Assembly (NCBI GenBank): GCA_013298625.1
Contig: JAAFIF010000006.1
Location: forward strand, 1-64,000
Direction: 5' to 3'
Origin: Myxococcales bacterium
GTDB lineage: Bacteria > Myxococcota_A > Polyangia > Polyangiales > Ga0077539
DNA length: 64,000 nt
Below are positions 1-7,469 of the stretch, one piece after another. How positions within the stretch are numbered: the first letter of the stretch is position 1; the number at the start of each line of letters is the position of its first letter. The translations under genes and the position numbers were made by a program. Under the pieces are notes generated by a model. It worked only from the letters and a program-made list of their open reading frames with translations, did no database searches and had not been told where the DNA came from.

Positions 1-284
1 TGCGCTCCCCACGCGCCTGGCTGCTGCGGCGCGGCCGGCGGAGCACCCTGCGGCGCGCCCCAACCACCCTGCTGCGGAGCGGCCGGCGGAGGCTGCGCGC
101 CCCAGCCACCCTGTTGCGGCTGCTGCGGCGCGGCCGGCTGCTGCGGCGCGCCCCAGCCGCCCTGTTGGGGCTGCTGCGGAGCACCGGGCTGCGGCGCGCC
201 CCACGGACCACCTGCGCCGGGCGGATTGCCACCCGGGTTCCACCCGCCGCCGCCTTGACCGCCACCACCTGGATCGAAACCCAT
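1..284 (-). CDS. Gly/Pro/Gln-rich protein, N-terminal part (truncated by window edge)
   Basis: An open frame runs leftwards off the window from an ATG at 284, with a GAGG ribosome site about 9 bases upstream. The visible 94 residues are low-complexity: a Gly-rich start followed by repeats of GGWGAPQ and AAPQQPQ type. There is no signal peptide. Such Pro/Gln/Gly-rich N-termini commonly precede a folded or membrane domain, but that domain lies outside the window, so no function can be given. The next upstream gene on this strand ends at 442, leaving 157 bases for a promoter. Confidence 0.7.
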   Translation of the reverse strand, partial: MGFDPGGGGQGGGGWNPGGNPPGAGGPWGAPQPGAPQQPQQGGWGAPQQPAAPQQPQQGGWGAQPPPAAPQQGGWGAPQGAPPAAPQQPGAWGA

Positions 285-441
285 GATCGATTACCTCACC
301 GCTTCGGTGCGCGTCGTCCGATCGTGAAGCTCCACGGACGATCCGAGCGCACGGTTACTACTGGAGCGCACCGTAACACGCGCTCTTCGCGGCTCGCACG
401 TTTCGCACAGACGCAATCGCTGCGATCAACCGCGCAGCCGT

Positions 442-2343
442 TCAGCGCGTCCGTAGTGCGCTTACATAGCGCCGCCACGCTTCGGGGCTCTCGAGCAGCG
501 CGCCCAGCTCTTCGAGCGCCGTCGTCACTGGCGCAAAATCCGTCGTCGGGTGTCGCAAGCGAAGCCCTTCGACCTCGACCGACCGCGCGTTGAACGCGTC
601 TGTCGCCGACGATCGGCTCGACCACTCGCTGATCCCCAGCAGCGCGAACCAATCGCGCGCGCGCGCCGCTTCGACGATCGAGCGCACTCTCACTCGCTCA
701 TCCGCGATCGCAGGCTCTGGCTCGGTCAGCGCGTTGGCCGGGCCGTCCACGCGCAGAAGCCCTAGCCACGCCAGCGCGAGCACCGAAGGAAACACCGCGA
801 CCGAGAACGCGCTCTTCACCGCTTGCGCGCGCGCGCCGCCGCGCATCATCTCGACCGCCTCGCGCTCGGGGGCGAACAGCGAGAACGTCTTCGGCAAGAT
901 CACGTCTGCGCGCAACGACAACGTGGCGTCGTCGCCGCCGAGGGCGCTGTACGCGTCCTCGGGCTCGATCCGCGCGCGCGCCGCGAGCAAGAGCAGCGCG
1001 TCGAGCGCCCGCGGCGTGAGCGGGATCTCTGTCGCCGCTTCGAGCGGGTGCATCTCCCACGACAGGTCGGGCATCGCGAGCAGGTCGAAGACGAGCTCTT
1101 TGGCCGCGCCAGCGAGGGCGATCGCGAGCGAATCCGCCGGCAAATATCCACGCGCTGCGAGCGGAGCCGCCGCGCGGACGCCCCCCTCGAGCGAGACCAT
1201 CGCGAACCGAGCGGCCTCGCGCGGGATCGCCCCGAGTCTCGCGAGCAGCGGGCCCACTTCGTCCCCCGCGCGGCGCGAGCTGATGGCGAGCAAGTGACCC
1301 GCGGTGAGCGAGAGCGAGAAGTCTCCTTCGCGCGTCGAGCGGATCACCAACAACCCCGTCGCGCGCACGCGCGCCGCGGCGCCGAGCAGCGCGCCCGCGC
1401 CGAAGCGCCCGAGCGTCCCGGTCAGCCTCGCATCGCCGCCGATGGCGAGCGGCGTGATCGCGGGCGTCGCCGACGAGCGCCCGTTGGTCACTGAAATCGC
1501 AGGCATCGAGCGCGAGCCGCGGCGGTTCGGCGGCGCGCCGCTCCACCCCGCGGGCGTCGCCTGCGTCGAGACCGCGAGCGCGTCTTCACCGAGGACGTCC
1601 GCTGGCGCTTCGAGCGGCTCGAGCAGCTCGGACGGAACCAGCTCGTCCATCGCGTCGTCGTCGAGCGATGGCAGCAGGAGCTCTCCGTCGCCGCCGACGC
1701 GCAGGACCGCGGCGCGGAGCACCTCGGACAGCCCCGGAGAGAGCGCGGGCGGCGCGCTCGAAGCGGGCCGCGGCTCGCTCATCGGCGGCGCGATCGACGG
1801 AGGCAAGGGCAGCTCGCTGTTCATCCCGCGCGGCGGCGGCGAGGACGGAATCCGAATCGCCGTGGACTCCCTCAGCTCGGGCTCGGGCAGCACCGACGGC
1901 CGCGGCTGCGAGTCGCTCGCCGACGGCAGCTCGACCAGCGAGCGCAGCCGATCGGCCAGCTCGGCCGCGTCGATCGGCCGCGGCACAAACGCGTCCCCGC
2001 CGGCTTCGACCGCGTCGAGCCCCGAGCGAAGCGACGCGCCCGCGATGCCCACGAGCACGATCGGCAGCGTGGACACCACTGAATCACTGCGGCGGATGCG
2101 CGCGACCGCGCTCAGCGTTCCGCCGAGGTCCGCGTCGACGAGCAGCACCTCTGCGCCGCGCGTGGACGCTGACACAGCCAGCTCGCTCGCCTCGGCGCGG
2201 CTCACGATGAACCCGTCGAACGACAGCGCAGCGAGCAGCACCGCGTCCTCTTCGGACACACAAGCGCACAGTCGAATGCTTCGATCGTTAGGGGGGCGAG
2301 AGAAGCGCTCGGCCGCGCGCCGCGTCGTCGTCTCTTCTCCCAT
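442..2343 (-). CDS. Receiver-like plus DUF4388 (PATAN) regulatory protein
   Basis: Predicted cytoplasmic signalling protein of 633 residues. Residues 22-137 look like a response-regulator receiver domain with the acceptor-type Asp at D70 (LLVDAD), but the usual KP lysine is Arg (FVPRPID). A Pro/Ser-rich linker follows to about residue 300. Residues 305-430 match the DUF4388 pattern (RLTGTLGRFGAGALL...), common in myxobacterial and cyanobacterial regulators. The C-terminus (ARDWFALLGIS...) resembles a degenerate DnaJ-like helical segment. The start at 2343 is preferred over an upstream one at 2463 because it has GAGGGAG a few bases upstream and does not overlap the divergent gene. Partners are unknown. 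Confidence 0.8.
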   Translation of the reverse strand: MGEETTTRRAAERFSRPPNDRSIRLCACVSEEDAVLLAALSFDGFIVSRAEASELAVSASTRGAEVLLVDADLGGTLSAVARIRRSDSVVSTLPIVLVGIAGASLRSGLDAVEAGGDAFVPRPIDAAELADRLRSLVELPSASDSQPRPSVLPEPELRESTAIRIPSSPPPRGMNSELPLPPSIAPPMSEPRPASSAPPALSPGLSEVLRAAVLRVGGDGELLLPSLDDDAMDELVPSELLEPLEAPADVLGEDALAVSTQATPAGWSGAPPNRRGSRSMPAISVTNGRSSATPAITPLAIGGDARLTGTLGRFGAGALLGAAARVRATGLLVIRSTREGDFSLSLTAGHLLAISSRRAGDEVGPLLARLGAIPREAARFAMVSLEGGVRAAAPLAARGYLPADSLAIALAGAAKELVFDLLAMPDLSWEMHPLEAATEIPLTPRALDALLLLAARARIEPEDAYSALGGDDATLSLRADVILPKTFSLFAPEREAVEMMRGGARAQAVKSAFSVAVFPSVLALAWLGLLRVDGPANALTEPEPAIADERVRVRSIVEAARARDWFALLGISEWSSRSSATDAFNARSVEVEGLRLRHPTTDFAPVTTALEELGALLESPEAWRRYVSALRTR

Positions 2344-2431
2344 TCGCTCCCTCTGACCTGAACCTTCGCCCCGCACTTTGCCGCACCCGGCGACAGAATG
2401 AAAGCCCGACACCGTATTACCATCGCGCGCC

Positions 2432-3997
2432 ATGAAACCAGTCGCGCGCCCCCGTGTGATCATCCGCCACTGCGATCAGTACGACGCCGAGCGCATCCGC
2501 CGCATCGTGCGCGAAGCGATGGAGACCCTCGGGCTCGAGCCGTCGGGCCGTACGTTGGTCAAGCCCAACCTGGTCGCCGCGGGAGAGTACTTTCCCCATG
2601 CGCACACGCGACCCGAGTTCGCCGAAGGGGTCCTGCGCGCCATCAAGGACCGCGACCGCGGCAAGATGACCGAGCTGGCCGTCGGAGAGCGCTGCGGGAT
2701 CACCATCCCCACGCGCATGACCTTTCGCGACTCGGGCTTCGACGCGATGCTCGAGCGCGTCGACGGCGTCAAGCGCTACCTCTTCGAAGAAGAGCAGCAG
2801 GTCGAGATCAAGTACACGCACCCCAAGCGCCTGCGCGACTACGTCTTCACGCCAGAGCCCGTCGCCAACGCGGACTTCTTCGTCAACATGCCGAAGTTCA
2901 AGGCCCACCCTTGGACCACCGTCACCTTCGGCTGCAAGAACTACATCGGAATCCAAGACGACCGTCACCGCTTGATCGACCACGATCACCGGCTCGACGA
3001 GAAGATCCGCGACCTGCAGTACATCATTCAGCCGCAGTTCTTGGTGATCGACGCCATCACCGCGGGCGAGGGGCGCATGCTCACGCCCAAGCCCTTCGAC
3101 CTCAACCTGGTGATCATGGGCGACAACCAGCTCGCGTTCGACGCGGTCTGCTGCGCGATCATCGGCGTGGACCCCAAGGACGTCCCGCACCTGAGGCTCA
3201 CCCACGAAGACGGCTTCGGGCCCATCGACCTCAGCGAGATCGTGATCGAAGGTGACGTCTCGCTCGACGAAGCGCGGGCGCGAGCGCGAGGCTTCGAGGT
3301 CGGCCTCGTCCGCGTCGAGAAGTACTTCGAGGGGACCAACATCACGGCGTACGCAGGCCCGCCCCCGGAGCACGAGCACACGGACTACTGCTGGGGCGGC
3401 TGCCCCGGCGCGATCGAAGAGGCCATCGAGATCATCCGTCAGTACGACGCGCGCACGGACACGAAGATGCCCCGCACGCACGTCGTGTTCGGCGCATACC
3501 AGGGGCCGATCCACGCGAAGGCCGGCGAAAAAGTGTTCTTCATCGGCGACTGCGCGCAGTGGAAGGGCGAGATCGATGGCTCGTTCGTCGCGGTCGAGTC
3601 GCTCTACAAGAACCGCGCGACCAAGGATCCGCACCACGCCAAGCACGACGACGTGTACGCGAAGATGGTGAAGGTCTACCGCAAGCTCCACCGAGAGAAG
3701 GACGCGCAGACGATCCGCCTCGAGGGCTGCCCTGTGTCCGTCGCCGAGCACGTGCTCGCCCTCGTCGCGCACGCCGGGCTCAAGAACCCCATCCTCGACC
3801 CGAAGCAAGCAGTGGGCTTCAACCGCGCGTACATCTCGTGGCGCGCCGTCGAGGCGTACCAGCGCGTGGTCGAAGAGAAGCCCTACCAGCGCGCGGGCGT
3901 CTGCCATCGCGGGCACGCCGCGCCAGAGCTCGACCACGCTCCCGTCGTCCGCGCAGGCGGACAACCCACCACGCACACGCCAAACGACGGGGAATAA
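2432..3997 (+). CDS. DUF362 family protein
   Basis: A 521-residue soluble protein with DUF362 hallmarks: VKPNLV near residue 45, the central VNMPKFKAHPWTTVTFGCKN segment and LVIDAITAGEGRM. The family is uncharacterised; some members carry ferredoxin-like Fe-S domains, but here only scattered cysteines are seen (for example YCWGGCPGA near 325), so cluster binding is uncertain. The C-terminal 150 residues contain a second conserved-looking block (THVVFGAYQGPIHAKAGEKV). It is followed at 3 bp by ybeY and is probably co-transcribed with it. It diverges from the DUF4388 gene across 88 bp. Confidence 0.8.
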   Translation: MKPVARPRVIIRHCDQYDAERIRRIVREAMETLGLEPSGRTLVKPNLVAAGEYFPHAHTRPEFAEGVLRAIKDRDRGKMTELAVGERCGITIPTRMTFRDSGFDAMLERVDGVKRYLFEEEQQVEIKYTHPKRLRDYVFTPEPVANADFFVNMPKFKAHPWTTVTFGCKNYIGIQDDRHRLIDHDHRLDEKIRDLQYIIQPQFLVIDAITAGEGRMLTPKPFDLNLVIMGDNQLAFDAVCCAIIGVDPKDVPHLRLTHEDGFGPIDLSEIVIEGDVSLDEARARARGFEVGLVRVEKYFEGTNITAYAGPPPEHEHTDYCWGGCPGAIEEAIEIIRQYDARTDTKMPRTHVVFGAYQGPIHAKAGEKVFFIGDCAQWKGEIDGSFVAVESLYKNRATKDPHHAKHDDVYAKMVKVYRKLHREKDAQTIRLEGCPVSVAEHVLALVAHAGLKNPILDPKQAVGFNRAYISWRAVEAYQRVVEEKPYQRAGVCHRGHAAPELDHAPVVRAGGQPTTHTPNDGE

Positions 3998-4000
3998 TCC

Positions 4001-4474
4001 GTGCGAGTCGACGTCACCACCCAGTCGGGCGCCGGCCGCAAGGTGCGCCCCTCGGAGCTCCGCAGCGCTGCAGAGAAGATGCTCCGCGCCCTCTCGCTCC
4101 CGAAGGCGGAGCTCTCGATCTTGCTCTGCACGGATCCAGAAATTCACGCGCTGAACCGGGATTTTCGGCACAAGGACAAACCCACCGACGTGCTCGCGTT
4201 CGCCCTGCGCGAAGGTGAGGCAGGACACCTCGCGGGCGATCACCTCGGCGACGTGGTGATCTCGGTCGACACCGCCGCGAGGCAGGCGGCCGAGCGCAAA
4301 CACCCGCTAAAAACCGAAGCAATCACGCTACTTGCGCACGGTTTGCTGCACCTGCTCGGGTGGGATCACAACACCGATGAAGAAGAGCTGCGGATGAACG
4401 CAGAGACTGCGCGGCTTGTTTCCTGCGCCCAACGTGGCGACAGAAAACGTCCATCGAAGGGTCGCGCAGCCTGA
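4001..4474 (+). CDS. ybeY: Endoribonuclease YbeY (16S rRNA maturation)
   Basis: A zinc-dependent endoribonuclease of the UPF0054/YbeY family that acts in 16S rRNA 3' end maturation and ribosome quality control. The signature HGLLHLLGWDH gives the three metal-binding histidines H113, H117 and H123. The upstream LNRDFRHKDKPTDVLAF block and HLGDVVIS are also family-typical. At 157 residues it has normal length. The start is GTG at 4001, three bases after the DUF362 stop. The C-terminal 15 residues are basic and not conserved. Confidence 0.95.
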   Translation: MRVDVTTQSGAGRKVRPSELRSAAEKMLRALSLPKAELSILLCTDPEIHALNRDFRHKDKPTDVLAFALREGEAGHLAGDHLGDVVISVDTAARQAAERKHPLKTEAITLLAHGLLHLLGWDHNTDEEELRMNAETARLVSCAQRGDRKRPSKGRAA

Positions 4475-4629
4475 ATTTTTACGGTTCAAACGCGATCTCT
4501 CTCTTGCGCGCGCAAAAAGACGCTGATACCAACCGTGTCCAGCGAGTGTGGGATTGATAGGCAATTCCCCGCTCAGAACACTCCGCCGACATCGTGCGGA
4601 GGTACAGAGCTACAAAAAGGAGACCAGGG
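4475..4629 (+). promoter_or_regulatory. Leader/promoter region of the HU-type gene
   Basis: 155 non-coding bases between ybeY and the HU-type gene. It ends in a strong AAGGAG ribosome-binding site before the ATG at 4630. It contains a perfect 12-bp palindrome, TTGCGCGCGCAA, at 4504-4515, and a weak CCGC/GCGG hairpin near 4573. No convincing -35/-10 pair could be fixed by eye, so the promoter itself is inferred from position. Confidence 0.4.
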
Positions 4630-4941
4630 ATGGCTGCTAAGCGACTGACGAAGGCCCAGCTTTTTGCGGAGCTTGCTGAGGCGACCGAGCTTCCGAAGAA
4701 GAAGGTTGCTGAAGTGTTCGACGCTCTGTCCGAAGTGATCAAGAAGCAGCTCACCGGCCGTGGACCGGGCGAGTTCGTGATCCCGGGCCTTCTCAAGGTT
4801 CGCGTCGTCAAGCGCCCCGCCACCAAGGAGCGCGAAGGCATCAACCCCCAGACCCGCGAGAAGATCACCATTCCGGCGAAGCCCGCGTCCAAGCGCGTGC
4901 GCGCCACGGCCCTCAAGGGCCTCAAGGAAATGGTCCTCTGA
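4630..4941 (+). CDS. HU-family nucleoid DNA-binding protein
   Basis: Small histone-like protein (103 residues) of the HU/IHF family, expected to bind and bend DNA as a dimer. The N-terminal half is the helical dimerisation part (LTKAQLFAELAEATELPKKKVAEVFDAL). It is followed by the family's GEFVIPGLLKV turn and the beta-arm with GINPQTREKITIPAKPASKRVRA, where the NP dipeptide is the DNA-intercalating proline position. The start at 4630 has AAGGAG at good spacing, while an upstream in-frame start would add an unconserved basic tail. It is probably a single-gene unit ending in the hairpin at 4994-5043. Confidence 0.93.
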   Translation: MAAKRLTKAQLFAELAEATELPKKKVAEVFDALSEVIKKQLTGRGPGEFVIPGLLKVRVVKRPATKEREGINPQTREKITIPAKPASKRVRATALKGLKEMVL

Positions 4942-4993
4942 TCACCTCGTCGATCTGAGCTACCAACGCAGCGCGCGCGAGCGCTCTGCGCAT

Positions 4994-5043
4994 CGAAGCC
5001 CCGGGATGTCTCTTGTGAGCGCTCGGGGCTTCGCTGCATTTTA
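4994..5043 (+). terminator. Rho-independent-like terminator after the HU-type gene
   Basis: Perfect 10-bp inverted repeat, CGAAGCCCCG at 4994-5003 and CGGGGCTTCG at 5024-5033, with a 20-nt loop. A short T-rich stretch (cattttaag) follows the stem after a few bases. It lies 52 bases after the HU-type stop and before the next gene on the same strand. Confidence 0.75.
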
Positions 5044-5063
5044 AGTTACAGTCCCCGATCGTG

Positions 5064-6092
5064 ATGTCCCGCGATCGAAAGCTCACCACGCTCTGCGCAG
5101 CGCTCGCGCTCGTCTCGCTGCTCGCCGCGCCCGACGCAGAAGCGCAGCGTCGCCGCCGCAGAAACAACCGTCGCACCACCACCACGACGCAGACGACCAG
5201 CACCGACAGCGGCTCGTCCGACGGCAACGCCAGCGAGCCCGACAGCAACGCTGGCTCGAGCAGCGGCAACGTCGGCACGACCACCACCGCGCCAGACCCG
5301 AGCGCGAGCACGAGCACGACGCCGGACCCGGCCCCGACGCCCGTCGAGCCTCCCGCGCCGCAAGGCCCGTCGCCCGCGGCCATCGACGCCACCCTCGGCG
5401 CCCGCTGGTACGGCAGGTTCTTCAACTACAACCAGGACGTCTTCGGCGAGCTGCGCAACTACGACCTCGCCGCCGCCCCTGCGCTCGCAGCCTCGGTCGA
5501 GTGGTACCCGGGTGCGCACTTCTCGCGGGGCCCTGCGTCGTGGTTCGGCATCGTCGCGCAGGGCGCGTACGTCGCCGGCGTCTCGTCGAGAGACTCGCGC
5601 GACACGGTGTTCGCGACGACCGCGTTTTGGTTCGACGTGGGGCTGCGCGTGCGCGTTCCGATCGGGCTGCACGACCTCGGTTTGCACGCGACGTACGGGC
5701 AGCAGCATTTCACCATCGAGCGCAACGGCGGCGGCGGAGCCACGCAGAACGACCCGGGCGTCCCGGGCGTGCAGTACCAGAGCGTCCGCGTCGGCGCGTC
5801 GGTGCGCATCGGCGCGAGCGAGCGCGTCGGCATCTTGCTCAGCGCGTCGGGCATGCCGCTCATCAGCGCCGGAGACATCGCGCAGAACTACTTCGTGCGC
5901 GCGACGGCCGCGGGCGTCGAAGCCCAGGTCGGCGTCGCCATCGGCCTCGTCGCGGGGCTCGAACTGCGCGTGCTCGCCGACGCCCGCCGGTACTTCTTCG
6001 CGATGAACCCCGCCGTGGGAGACGCGTGGGTCGCGGGCGGCGCGCTCGATCACCACGTCACGGCGGGCGCCGCGCTCGCGTTTCGTCGCTGA
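5064..6092 (+). CDS. Exported envelope protein with Thr/Ser/Pro-rich linker
   Basis: About 342 residues. An N-terminal signal peptide (LTTLCAALALVSLLAAPDAEA) precedes a basic RRRRRNNRR patch, a low-complexity Thr/Ser/Asp/Asn/Pro linker to about residue 115, and then a folded domain rich in alternating beta-strand-like segments (GARWYGRFFNYNQDVFGEL, VGLRVRVPIGLHDLG). The pattern suggests a small outer-membrane or periplasmic beta-structure, but no named family is recognised. GTG at 5061 directly precedes the ATG at 5064 and either could start. It converges with the rhodanese gene 9 bp away. Confidence 0.65.
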   Translation: MSRDRKLTTLCAALALVSLLAAPDAEAQRRRRRNNRRTTTTTQTTSTDSGSSDGNASEPDSNAGSSSGNVGTTTTAPDPSASTSTTPDPAPTPVEPPAPQGPSPAAIDATLGARWYGRFFNYNQDVFGELRNYDLAAAPALAASVEWYPGAHFSRGPASWFGIVAQGAYVAGVSSRDSRDTVFATTAFWFDVGLRVRVPIGLHDLGLHATYGQQHFTIERNGGGGATQNDPGVPGVQYQSVRVGASVRIGASERVGILLSASGMPLISAGDIAQNYFVRATAAGVEAQVGVAIGLVAGLELRVLADARRYFFAMNPAVGDAWVAGGALDHHVTAGAALAFRR

Positions 6093-6101
6093 ATCTTCAG
6101 C

Positions 6102-6536
6102 TCATTTCGCCTTCGCGCGCAACGCAGCGTAGCCGCGCTCGGGGTCGGGGCCGAAGGCGCTCGGCAGCGACTCGGCGCTCCAGCCCTTCTCGATCAGCCG
6201 GCCGAACGGGTCCTTCACCCCGCCCCAGCCCGCGCGCTGCTCGAGCACCGCTTCGAAGCCTGCGTCGTCGAGCATCGCCGAGGCGCGCTGGCTACGAACG
6301 CCGGACTGGCAGCCCACGACGAAGCGCGTCCCGATCGCGAAATTCGCGGTCACTACCGCGAGAAAATCCTCGTTCGCCACCATTCCCCCGCGCCCCGCCA
6401 CCGCGACGGGAACGTTGAACGCCCCCGCCGGCCGCCCCCCCTCGAACTCTCCCTCGGTGCGCACGTCCAGGTACACGTACCCCTCGGCGATCATCTTCTC
6501 GTGCGCTTCTCGTGCGCTGATCCTCGCGACGCTCAT
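6102..6536 (-). CDS. Rhodanese-like domain protein
   Basis: Single-domain rhodanese homologue of 144 residues, potentially a thiosulfate sulfurtransferase or sulfur-carrier protein in the cytoplasm. YLDVRTEGEFEGGRPAGAFN is the classical first motif. The active-site loop is GCQSGVRSQRA, with the catalytic Cys followed by the six-residue cradle ending in Arg. The start ATG at 6536 has AAGAGG just upstream; longer readings of the frame lack a ribosome site. It is divergent from the nucleotidyltransferase at 6636 and shares a 99-bp intergenic region with it. Confidence 0.88.
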   Translation of the reverse strand: MSVARISAREAHEKMIAEGYVYLDVRTEGEFEGGRPAGAFNVPVAVAGRGGMVANEDFLAVVTANFAIGTRFVVGCQSGVRSQRASAMLDDAGFEAVLEQRAGWGGVKDPFGRLIEKGWSAESLPSAFGPDPERGYAALRAKAK

Positions 6537-6635
6537 CGCCCTCTTCGATACCGAACCCGCCGCGCCGTGTCGCGCCCTCCATCGCCATCGCGCGTTGACT
6601 GCAGCTCCCCGACGACCCACTGCGAGCCCTCCACC

Positions 6636-7439
6636 ATGGCCACTGACTCTCTGCTCGATTTCAAAGACGCCCCCTCGTGGCTTCGCGAGCGAACGCTCTG
6701 GCTCGCGCGCGCAGGCTCGCACGCGTACGGCACCTCCACCCCCACCAGCGACGTCGACCTGCGCGGCATCGCCGCGGCGCCCAAGCGCTGTCTGCTCGGC
6801 TTTGCGCAGGGCTTCGAGCAGTTTCACTGCGACGAGCCAGACGTCCTCGTGCTCGAGCTCCGTCGGTTCTTCTCGCTCGCCGCCGACGCGCAGGCGTGGG
6901 TGCTCGAGATGCTCTTCGTCGCGCCCGAAGACGTGCTCTTTCGCTCTTCGATCGCCGAGCGGATCGTCGAGAATCGTCAGCGATTTCTCTCGCGAAAAGC
7001 GCGGCACACGTTCTCGGGCTACGCGATGGCGCAGATGAAGCGCCTGCGCGCGCACCGACGGTACATCGTCGATCCTCCCGCTGTCGGACACGCGGATCGT
7101 CCTGGCTACGAGCAGTGGGCGAGCAAGCGCAACGCCAAGCGCGCCGCGCTCGAAGACCGCTTCGGCTACGACACGAAGTTCGGGATGCACGTCGTGCGGC
7201 TGCTCCGCATGGCGCGAGAGATCCTCGAAGATGGCCTCGTGCACGTGCGCAGACCGGACGCCGACGAGCTGCGCGCGATCCGCGACGGCGCGTGGAGCTT
7301 CGACGAGCTCGAGCGCTTCGCGACGGAGAGCGACGCCGCCCTCGACGCGATCGAAGCGCGCTCTGCGCTGCCCAAGACCCCCGATCGCGCGGCGCTCGAC
7401 GCCCTCTGTTGCGAGCTCGTCGAAGAGACGATTCGCTGA
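6636..7439 (+). CDS. COG3541/RlaP-like predicted nucleotidyltransferase
   Basis: 267-residue protein with a minimal polymerase-beta-type nucleotidyltransferase signature near the N-terminus: GSHAYGTSTPTSDVDLRGI, i.e. the GS...SDxD metal-binding motif. The rest (LELRRFFSLAADAQAWVLEMLF, KFGMHVVRLLRMAREIL) fits the COG3541 group of predicted nucleotidyltransferases, some of which accompany RNA ligases. No ligase gene is adjacent here, so the substrate is unknown. It converges with a minus-strand gene 30 bp downstream. Confidence 0.8.
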   Translation: MATDSLLDFKDAPSWLRERTLWLARAGSHAYGTSTPTSDVDLRGIAAAPKRCLLGFAQGFEQFHCDEPDVLVLELRRFFSLAADAQAWVLEMLFVAPEDVLFRSSIAERIVENRQRFLSRKARHTFSGYAMAQMKRLRAHRRYIVDPPAVGHADRPGYEQWASKRNAKRAALEDRFGYDTKFGMHVVRLLRMAREILEDGLVHVRRPDADELRAIRDGAWSFDELERFATESDAALDAIEARSALPKTPDRAALDALCCELVEETIR

Positions 7440-7469
7440 AAAATACCTAGCGAATCGAGCGATGCTCGG

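Noticed and set aside
4504..4515. TTGCGCGCGCAA palindrome as a terminator after ybeY
   Set aside because: A short 12-bp palindrome with no loop and only a few A residues after it; there is no T-run on the plus strand.
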